Positions 58,488 through 64,000 of a stretch of 64,000 nucleotides of DNA are shown here, in pieces. The stretch covers positions 2,108,001 through 2,172,000 of the forward strand of contig NC_014618.1 in assembly GCF_000164865.1 (NCBI RefSeq). The letters run 5' to 3'. The DNA comes from [Enterobacter] lignolyticus SCF1 (GTDB taxonomy: Bacteria; Pseudomonadota; Gammaproteobacteria; Enterobacterales; Enterobacteriaceae). The notes under the pieces are model-generated. The model worked only from the letters and a program-made list of their open reading frames with translations, had not been told where the DNA came from and made no database searches. How positions within the stretch are numbered: the stretch's first letter is position 1; every line of letters starts with the position of its first letter. A program made the position numbers and the translations under genes.

Positions 58488-59342
58488 ATGAAACAAAAAG
58501 TGGTTAGCATTGGCGATATCAACGTAGCAAACGACCTGCCGTTCGTGCTGTTTGGCGGCATGAACGTGCTGGAGTCACGCGATCTCGCCATGCGTATCTG
58601 TGAACACTACGTGACCGTTACCCAAAAGCTCGGTATTCCGTACGTGTTCAAAGCCTCTTTTGATAAGGCAAACCGTTCTTCCATTAAGTCCTACCGCGGG
58701 CCGGGTCTGGAAGAGGGGATGAAGATTTTCCAGGAGCTGAAGCAGACCTTCGGCGTGAAAATCATTACCGACGTGCATGAGCCGCAGCAGGCTCAGCCGG
58801 TCGCCGACGTGGTTGACGTTATTCAACTGCCGGCGTTCCTGGCCCGTCAGACCGATCTCGTGGAAGCGATGGCGAAGACCGGCGCCGTCATCAACGTGAA
58901 AAAACCGCAGTTTGTCAGTCCGGGCCAGATGGGCAATATCGTTGATAAGTTTGCCGAAGGCGGCAACGATAAGGTTATCCTTTGCGATCGCGGCACTCAG
59001 TTCGGCTATGACAATCTGATTGTTGATATGCTGGGCTTTAGCGTGATGAAGCAGGTTTCCGGCAATGCGCCGGTCATTTTCGACGTGACCCACGCCCTGC
59101 AGTGCCGCGATCCGTTCGGCGCTGCCTCCAGCGGTCGTCGCGCGCAGGTGACCGAGCTTGCCCGCGCCGGTATGGCGACCGGCCTGGCCGGGCTGTTCAT
59201 TGAAGCGCACCCGGACCCGGAGCACGCGAAATGCGACGGTCCGTCCGCGCTGCCGCTGAATAAGCTTGAGCCGTTCCTCAAGCAGATTAAGGCGATTGAC
59301 GATCTGGTGAAGAACTTCGACGATCTCGATACCAGCAAATAA
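58488..59342 (+). CDS. kdsA: 3-deoxy-8-phosphooctulonate synthase
   Basis: A 284-residue KDO-8-phosphate synthase that condenses arabinose 5-phosphate with phosphoenolpyruvate for lipopolysaccharide inner-core synthesis. Conserved segments: KASFDKANRSS, INVKKPQFVSPGQM, CDRGTQFGYDNL and the DVTHALQ motif. Asn in NVKKPQF marks the metal-independent class of E. coli. Last gene of the operon, followed by a strong terminator. Confidence 0.97.
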   Translation: MKQKVVSIGDINVANDLPFVLFGGMNVLESRDLAMRICEHYVTVTQKLGIPYVFKASFDKANRSSIKSYRGPGLEEGMKIFQELKQTFGVKIITDVHEPQQAQPVADVVDVIQLPAFLARQTDLVEAMAKTGAVINVKKPQFVSPGQMGNIVDKFAEGGNDKVILCDRGTQFGYDNLIVDMLGFSVMKQVSGNAPVIFDVTHALQCRDPFGAASSGRRAQVTELARAGMATGLAGLFIEAHPDPEHAKCDGPSALPLNKLEPFLKQIKAIDDLVKNFDDLDTSK

Positions 59343-59344
59343 TA

Positions 59345-59371
59345 AAAAACCCCGCCTCGGCGGGGTTTTTT
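59345..59371. terminator. bidirectional terminator between kdsA and chaA
   Basis: AAAAAACCCCGCC-TCG-GGCGGGGTTTTTT-like perfect stem with A6 and T6 ends, serving both convergent genes. Confidence 0.95.
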
Positions 59372-59384
59372 ATGCCTGCCAGCA

Positions 59385-60485
59385 TCAGGCGAAAATCGTC
59401 ATCAGGTAGGCGGCAAACAGCGCCAGATGGGCCGCGCCGTTCAGCACGTTGGTGCGCCCGGTTGAAAACGAGATATGGCACAGCACCAGCGAGGAGACCA
59501 TGACGATCATCTCCGGCGCGCCAAGCGCGAAGCTCAGGTCGTTGCCGGTCATAAAGGCAATCAGCGTCACGACCGGCACGGTCAGCGAGATGGTCGCCAG
59601 TACGGAGCCGAAGAACAGGTTCATGGCGCGCTGCACCTGATTGTTCAGCACCGCGTTGAGCGCGCCCAGGCCTTCCGGCGAAAGGATCAGCAGCGCGACC
59701 AGGAAACCGGTAAAGGCCACCGGCGCGTTCATGCTGCTGAGCAGGGTTTCAAGCGGGCTGGCGTTCATTTTAGTGACGGCGATGACGGCTATCAGATGCA
59801 CGATAAGCCAGACGGTGTGCCACAGGCTGCTGTGCGCTGACGGTTTGCCGTGGTGCGGATCGTCGTCGTCGCTGTCGTCTTCATGCTCATAAACAAACAA
59901 ATTCTGATGGGTGCGGGTCTGAATCAGCAGAAATACGCCATACATTGCCGCGGAAATAAGGGCCACCAATAGCGCCTGACCGGTTGAGAAATTAGCGCCC
60001 GGCAGCGCCATTGGAAATACGAGGACGATAATTGCCAGCGGAAACAGGGCAATAAGATACTGCTTAATACCGAACAGGTTCATATACTGAGTGGCGAATT
60101 TACGCCCGCCCAGCAGCAATGAAAAACCGACCAGACCGCCGGTGACGATCATTATTATCGAGTACAGCGTATCGCGCATTAGCGTCGGCGCGGCGTCGCC
60201 GGTAGCCATTAATGCGGAAATCAGGCTGACTTCAAGAATAACGACGGAAAGGCTTAAGATAAGCGAGCCGTAGGGTTCCCCTAAGCGGTGCGCCAGCACG
60301 TCGGCGTGCCTGACCACGCTGAAGGCGCTGGATAAAATCCCGATGAGCGCGAGGATATTAATCCCGATAACCACTGGCAGTGACTGATTGCTTCCCCAGA
60401 AGAAAAGCACTGCCAGCGCCAGCACCGGGAAAATAAGCGATGTCTCCTTGTGGCGGGTTTTTACCGCCTCTTGTGCATGCGTCAT
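59385..60485 (-). CDS. chaA: sodium-potassium/proton antiporter ChaA
   Basis: A 366-residue CaCA-family exchanger with about 11 membrane segments; both alpha repeats are visible (GEPYGSLILSLSVVILEVSL and SPEGLGALNAVLNNQVQRAMN). An acidic, histidine-containing cytoplasmic stretch (EHEDDSDDDDPHHGK) lies in the central loop. In E. coli it exports Na+, K+ and Ca2+ in exchange for protons at alkaline pH. Confidence 0.96.
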   Translation of the reverse strand: MTHAQEAVKTRHKETSLIFPVLALAVLFFWGSNQSLPVVIGINILALIGILSSAFSVVRHADVLAHRLGEPYGSLILSLSVVILEVSLISALMATGDAAPTLMRDTLYSIIMIVTGGLVGFSLLLGGRKFATQYMNLFGIKQYLIALFPLAIIVLVFPMALPGANFSTGQALLVALISAAMYGVFLLIQTRTHQNLFVYEHEDDSDDDDPHHGKPSAHSSLWHTVWLIVHLIAVIAVTKMNASPLETLLSSMNAPVAFTGFLVALLILSPEGLGALNAVLNNQVQRAMNLFFGSVLATISLTVPVVTLIAFMTGNDLSFALGAPEMIVMVSSLVLCHISFSTGRTNVLNGAAHLALFAAYLMTIFA

Positions 60486-60862
60486 GAACCATCTCCATTA
60501 ATGCAAGTGTTTTAATTATAGGTAATCAAAACCAATAAAATACCAGATGCAATTGACGCGACAGTGAATTTTTACCGAAATTTACCGCTAGTCATAAAAA
60601 TTCTCAGCTAATGAGGGTAATGATCGATTTCGTTTAATTTCTGTTTATGATACATGGGGTTGTATTTTAATTATGCGCTTAATATCCCGTCGCTGCTGGC
60701 GGCATGCCGCTTCGCTCAAGCCGGAATAATGTGTTTTTTTGAGCATATGTTGCCTTGCAGGCGGTCTGATAATTGCATATTGTCAGCATTAGCTGGATAA
60801 TATTTCAGCAAATCAGAAGGAAATTTATCCCGCCGGGAAGCTCGCAGTGGTGGAGGTTTAAA
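60486..60862. other. chaA-chaC gap without chaB
   Basis: 377 bases, AT-rich, with no frame resembling the 76-residue ChaB, which separates chaA and chaC in E. coli. GGAGG at 60852 is the chaC ribosome-binding site. Otherwise nothing beyond the two divergent promoters is seen. Confidence 0.6.
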
Positions 60863-61546
60863 GTGTTAACGCGTGATTTCTTGCTGAAGGCTGATTGTAA
60901 AACAGCCTTCGGTGCAATCGAGGAATCGCTACTCTGGTCGCCGGAACAACGTGCCGCATCCCTTGCCGCCACGCTGTCCTGCCGTCCGGATGATGGCCCG
61001 GTATGGATATTTGGTTACGGTTCGCTGATGTGGAACCCGGTGCTGGATTACAGTGAATCCTGCACCGGCACGCTCGTCGGCTGGCACCGCGCATTTTGTT
61101 TACGTCTGACGGCCGGGCGCGGTAGCGCCTGCCAGCCGGGACGCATGCTTGCCCTTAAAGAGGGCGGACGCACCACCGGCGTCGCGTATCGCCTGCGCGA
61201 TTGCGCGCTGGAGGAGGAGCTGACGCTGCTCTGGAAACGCGAGATGATCACCGGCTGCTATCTGCCCACCTGGTGCAAGCTTGCGCTTGACGACGGCCGG
61301 ACGGTAAACGCGCTGGTGTTTATTATGGACCCTCGCCATCCGCTGTATGAGTCGGATACCAGCGTGCAGGTTATTGCGCCGCTGATCGCCGCCGCCAGCG
61401 GGCCGCTGGGGACCAACGCCCAGTATCTGTTCTCGCTGGAGCAGGAGCTGGTGAAGCTGGGAATGCAGGATGACTGTCTGAACGAACTGGTCAATAAGGT
61501 GCGCTATCTGCTTGGCGGCGCAGGCCAGCCGGGGCTGGCCTGCTAA
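60863..61546 (+). CDS. chaC: glutathione-specific gamma-glutamylcyclotransferase ChaC
   Basis: A 227-residue enzyme that cleaves glutathione to 5-oxoproline and Cys-Gly. The family signature is VWIFGYGSLMWNP; the catalytic glutamate is in LLWKREMITGCYLPTW. The start is the GTG at 60863 (VLTRDFLLKAD) behind GGAGG, matching the E. coli N-terminus; the longer frame from 60773 lacks support. It stands apart from chaB, which is missing. Confidence 0.93.
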   Translation: MLTRDFLLKADCKTAFGAIEESLLWSPEQRAASLAATLSCRPDDGPVWIFGYGSLMWNPVLDYSESCTGTLVGWHRAFCLRLTAGRGSACQPGRMLALKEGGRTTGVAYRLRDCALEEELTLLWKREMITGCYLPTWCKLALDDGRTVNALVFIMDPRHPLYESDTSVQVIAPLIAAASGPLGTNAQYLFSLEQELVKLGMQDDCLNELVNKVRYLLGGAGQPGLAC

Positions 61547-61570
61547 CGACAGCGGTGTCGCGCAGCAAAA

Positions 61571-61596
61571 CAATACCCGGTGCGTGCCGGGTATTG
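61571..61596. terminator. terminator between chaC and the DUF1883 gene
   Basis: CAATACCCGG-TGCGTG-CCGGGTATTG. On the minus strand TTTTG follows, on the plus strand only TCGTATT, so it serves mainly the small minus-strand gene. Confidence 0.8.
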
Positions 61597-61602
61597 TCGT
61601 AT

Positions 61603-61848
61603 TCAGGCGGGAACGTAGCTGATGGAGTGCTCAAGCGACTGGCTGTGGCTGTCGATAAGCACGTTCCAGGTGCCGCTGTAGGGCACGGTCATGTAGGCGC
61701 TTTCGCGGTTTTGTACGCTTAAGATATCGCTTTGCGCATCGCTCAGACGCTTTTTCGCGCTCATCAGATGAATGTGGCACTGTTCAGAACAGCGCACGAC
61801 TACCGTATCCCCACCAAATAATGTCAGACTTGCTTTTACCATCGCCAT
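61603..61848 (-). CDS. DUF1883-family small protein
   Basis: An 81-residue cytoplasmic protein beginning MAMVKASLTLFGGDTVVVRC. The pattern (glycine-rich loop with CSEQCHIHLM, then a PYSGTWNVLIDSHSQ end) fits DUF1883, a family of unknown function often found with TIR or stress genes. Start at 61848 or 61842; the longer frame to 61923 runs without a Shine-Dalgarno site. It is convergent with chaC and downstream of nothing on its strand. Confidence 0.7.
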   Translation of the reverse strand: MAMVKASLTLFGGDTVVVRCSEQCHIHLMSAKKRLSDAQSDILSVQNRESAYMTVPYSGTWNVLIDSHSQSLEHSISYVPA

Positions 61849-62063
61849 TTTCAACCCCGTTACAAAGAGAAAAACGCCCACCCTGTCAGAGAGCGCCAGT
61901 GCGTGATGTTGTTCACATTTCACTCATGGCATAACACCAAAGAGGGAGGCGGGCGATGATGACATTGATCAAAAAAAACGGGAACGATTCAACAAAAATG
62001 ACATTAACCTGAAACCATTCAGCGGGCGCGCAGATTATGGTTCGCTCTGGCGCCCGGCTGAAA

Positions 62064-63848
62064 TTAAATGCGGAAATGGCCTGCGGTAGTAGCAAGGTCG
62101 CCCGCCTGGCTCTGCAGCGCTCCGGCGGCGGCGGCAGACTCCACCACCAGTTCGGCGTTCTGCTGCACCATGCGATCTAGATGAATCACCGCATGGTTAA
62201 TCTCCTGAATCCCCTGCATTTGTTCGCTGCTGGCGATGCTGATTTCCCGCATGATGCCCGAGACGCTGTCGATGTTGGCGACAATCTCCTGCATGCTTTC
62301 TCCCGCCAGGCGCACATAGCGTGAACCGGTCGCCACGCTTTGCGTCGTGGAGTCGATAAGCGTTTTGATCTCCTTCGCCGCCTGCGCGCTGCGGCTGGCG
62401 AGGTTGCGCACTTCGCCAGCCACGACGGCAAAACCCCGGCCCTGCTCACCGGCGCGCGCCGCTTCAACGGAGGCGTTGAGCGCAAGGATGTTGGTCTGGA
62501 AGGCGATACCGTCAATCACGCTGATAATGTCGCCAATTTTGGCGGAGGCGGCCTCAATGGTCTGCATGGTGTCAATGGCGCTGGAGACGACGTTACCGCC
62601 GCGGGAGGCCATCTGGGTCGCTTTATCCGCCTGGGCGCTGGCGGCGGTGGCGGACTCTGTCGACTGGGCGACCGATGCGGTAATCTGCTCAACGGCGCTG
62701 GCGGTTTCTCTCAGGCTTGAGGCGGCTTGCTCTGTACGGGTAGAGAGGTCGCGGTTGCCTGCGGCAATTTCCTGCGCCGCGGTTTGTACCGAGGTGGTGG
62801 CGTCGCGCAGCTGCAGCATAACCTGCGCCAGCTTGTCGCTGAACAGGTTGAAGGCCTGCGCTATCTGCGCCACCTCATCCTGGCCGGTTTCAGGCAGGCG
62901 TTGCGACAGGTCGTTAGTCCCGTTGCCGATAGCCAGCATGGCGTTACGGATAGTAATAAGGCGCTTGAGCATCGCGGCGACCAGCAGATGAACAACGATC
63001 CCGCCCAGCAGGACCAGCACGATAAAGCACAGGGCAGAGGCTTTCAGCAGCGTATTCATCCCGGCGGTAGCGTCCGCTTTGTCGAGCGCTACCGCTAGCA
63101 GCCAGTGGGTGCCTTTGACCGGCGTTGCGGAGAGAATTTTGTCGACGCCGCGAAGCTGGCCGCTTTCGGTCTCGCCTTTAGCCAGCGCGCTGAACTCAAC
63201 GCCTGACAGCGCATCGCCAAACGGCTTCAGCGTCAGCGCCGGATCGTTTGCCGCAATAATGCTGCCGTCGCTGTTCAGCAACAGCCCGCTGCTGTTCGGC
63301 GTTGGGTGGATCTCGCGGACGTTTGCCACCACGCTGTCCATCGTGACATCCCCGGCGATGACCGCTTTTAACGTGCCGTTTTCTTTGACCGGTACGGCAA
63401 AGGTCACCACCAGTTTCCCGGTACCGGCATCGATATACGGTGCGGTAACGACCGGGGCATCGTCATGTACGACCTGCTGATACCACGGACGAATCGTCGG
63501 GTCATAGTCGGCGGGAATACCTGCCGCGTCAGAGAATTTTGCCGTCTTGCTGGCATAGCCGACGTAAACGTTGCTAAAGCCGCCGGCTTTGGCAATCAGC
63601 GCGAACTGCGGAACGGGGTCATCGCTCAGCGCTACGCTGCTCAGTGAGGCGATCATGGTCATTTTGCTGTTAGCCCAGTCGGCGATGGCCGTGCTGTGGC
63701 TTGCCCGGGTGCTGAGGAGCGTTTCACGCTGCCCCTGGAGGTTATCCTGGCGGGTGACCTGGTAGTTAATGACGGTGTTGAGGAGCAGCGCAACGGCCAG
63801 ACAGCCGACGGTCGCTGCAATAATGCGCGTACGAATGGAACGAAACAT
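62064..63848 (-). CDS. methyl-accepting chemotaxis protein with dCache sensor
   Basis: A 594-residue chemoreceptor. Two membrane segments (about 8-27 and 272-296) flank a periplasmic double Cache domain (YDPTIRPWYQQVV, then TAPYIDAGTGKLVVTFAVPV). A HAMP domain and a methylation helix bundle follow; the signalling tip is DGIAFQTNILALNASVEAARAG and then GRGFAVVAGEVRNLA. There is no C-terminal NWETF-type pentapeptide, so methylation depends on other receptors. The start at 63848 (MFRSIRTRII) has AGGTAA; a sigma-28 type promoter lies just upstream. dCache ligands are often amino acids or carboxylates; the ligand here is unknown. Confidence 0.94.
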   Translation of the reverse strand: MFRSIRTRIIAATVGCLAVALLLNTVINYQVTRQDNLQGQRETLLSTRASHSTAIADWANSKMTMIASLSSVALSDDPVPQFALIAKAGGFSNVYVGYASKTAKFSDAAGIPADYDPTIRPWYQQVVHDDAPVVTAPYIDAGTGKLVVTFAVPVKENGTLKAVIAGDVTMDSVVANVREIHPTPNSSGLLLNSDGSIIAANDPALTLKPFGDALSGVEFSALAKGETESGQLRGVDKILSATPVKGTHWLLAVALDKADATAGMNTLLKASALCFIVLVLLGGIVVHLLVAAMLKRLITIRNAMLAIGNGTNDLSQRLPETGQDEVAQIAQAFNLFSDKLAQVMLQLRDATTSVQTAAQEIAAGNRDLSTRTEQAASSLRETASAVEQITASVAQSTESATAASAQADKATQMASRGGNVVSSAIDTMQTIEAASAKIGDIISVIDGIAFQTNILALNASVEAARAGEQGRGFAVVAGEVRNLASRSAQAAKEIKTLIDSTTQSVATGSRYVRLAGESMQEIVANIDSVSGIMREISIASSEQMQGIQEINHAVIHLDRMVQQNAELVVESAAAAGALQSQAGDLATTAGHFRI

Positions 63849-63877
63849 AATAGTTACCTGCTGTGTTGTTTGCAGGC

Positions 63878-63905
63878 ATATCGGCAACACCGCAGGTAAA
63901 CTTGA
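63878..63905 (-). promoter_or_regulatory. sigma-28-like promoter of the chemoreceptor gene
   Basis: Minus-strand TCAAGTTT (63898-63905), 12 bases, GCCGATAT (63878-63885). Both elements fit FliA (TAAAGTTT and GCCGATAA), but the spacer is one base longer than the usual 11. It lies 30 bases before the start codon. Confidence 0.65.
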
Positions 63906-64000
63906 AAAATGAAACCGCGTCCATTAGAAAAAACTGTGGCCTGGCGTATTCACCGTTAAAAGGTTAATACCTTATCTGCGGCCAGCGTCCACTGCGCCAG

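Overview
The window is chromosomal DNA of a motile member of the Enterobacteriaceae. The genes at both ends keep the order known from Escherichia coli (ycgB-dadA-dadX-cvrA-ldcA-emtA-ycgR-ymgE-treA at the left; ychF-pth-ychH-dauA-prs-ispE-lolB-hemA-prfA-prmC-sirB1-kdsA-chaA-chaC at the right), with protein lengths close to the E. coli ones. It is not E. coli itself: the interval between treA and ychF, which in E. coli holds dhaMLKR and ycgV, here carries about 37 kb of other genes, and sirB2 and chaB are missing from their usual places. Two FliA (sigma-28) type promoters, one before ycgR and one before a chemotaxis receptor gene, indicate flagellar motility. The genus cannot be fixed from the sequence alone; Enterobacter, Kosakonia, Pluralibacter or Cedecea relatives would fit.

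Layout. 1-10.3 kb: conserved core (D-alanine catabolism, peptidoglycan recycling and turnover, the c-di-GMP flagellar brake, periplasmic trehalase). 10.4-14.8 kb: a phosphonate-type ABC importer with two permeases and a HAD phosphatase, behind a PhoB-type promoter. 15.0-16.9 kb: dbpA and ves, which lie elsewhere in E. coli. 17.0-21.8 kb: a polar amino acid ABC importer in an operon with a histidine/phenylalanine ammonia-lyase-fold protein that lacks the Ala-Ser-Gly triad from which the catalytic MIO group is made; a HutC-like palindrome lies in the promoter region. 21.8-27.4 kb: an AT-rich control region, a YaiV/IprA-like regulator, a 968-residue autotransporter adhesin and a LuxR-type regulator. 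27.4-29.5 kb: a second-type GAPDH and a GlxA-type AraC regulator.

29.5-36.4 kb: an RND drug-type efflux operon ending in its own two-component system, with a near-consensus CusR-type box upstream, and a PepSY protein gene. 36.5-43.5 kb: a catabolic cluster with a DcuC-family carrier, a cystathionine beta-lyase-like PLP enzyme, a fumarase/aspartase-superfamily lyase, an MmgE/PrpD-family protein and a LysR regulator; this resembles lyase plus epimerase systems that cleave N- or S-succinyl adducts to fumarate. 43.8-45.0 kb: a MerR/TipAS regulator with its own 19-bp-spacer promoter. 45.3-47.2 kb: an AT-rich EsaI/EsaR-type quorum-sensing pair, with a possible SD-sequestering hairpin before luxI and a probable small RNA gene divergent from luxR. 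47.3-64 kb: conserved core again, ending in a methyl-accepting chemotaxis protein.

No tRNA, rRNA, insertion sequence, prophage gene, integrase or CRISPR array was seen. The only gene cut by the window is ycgB at the left edge.
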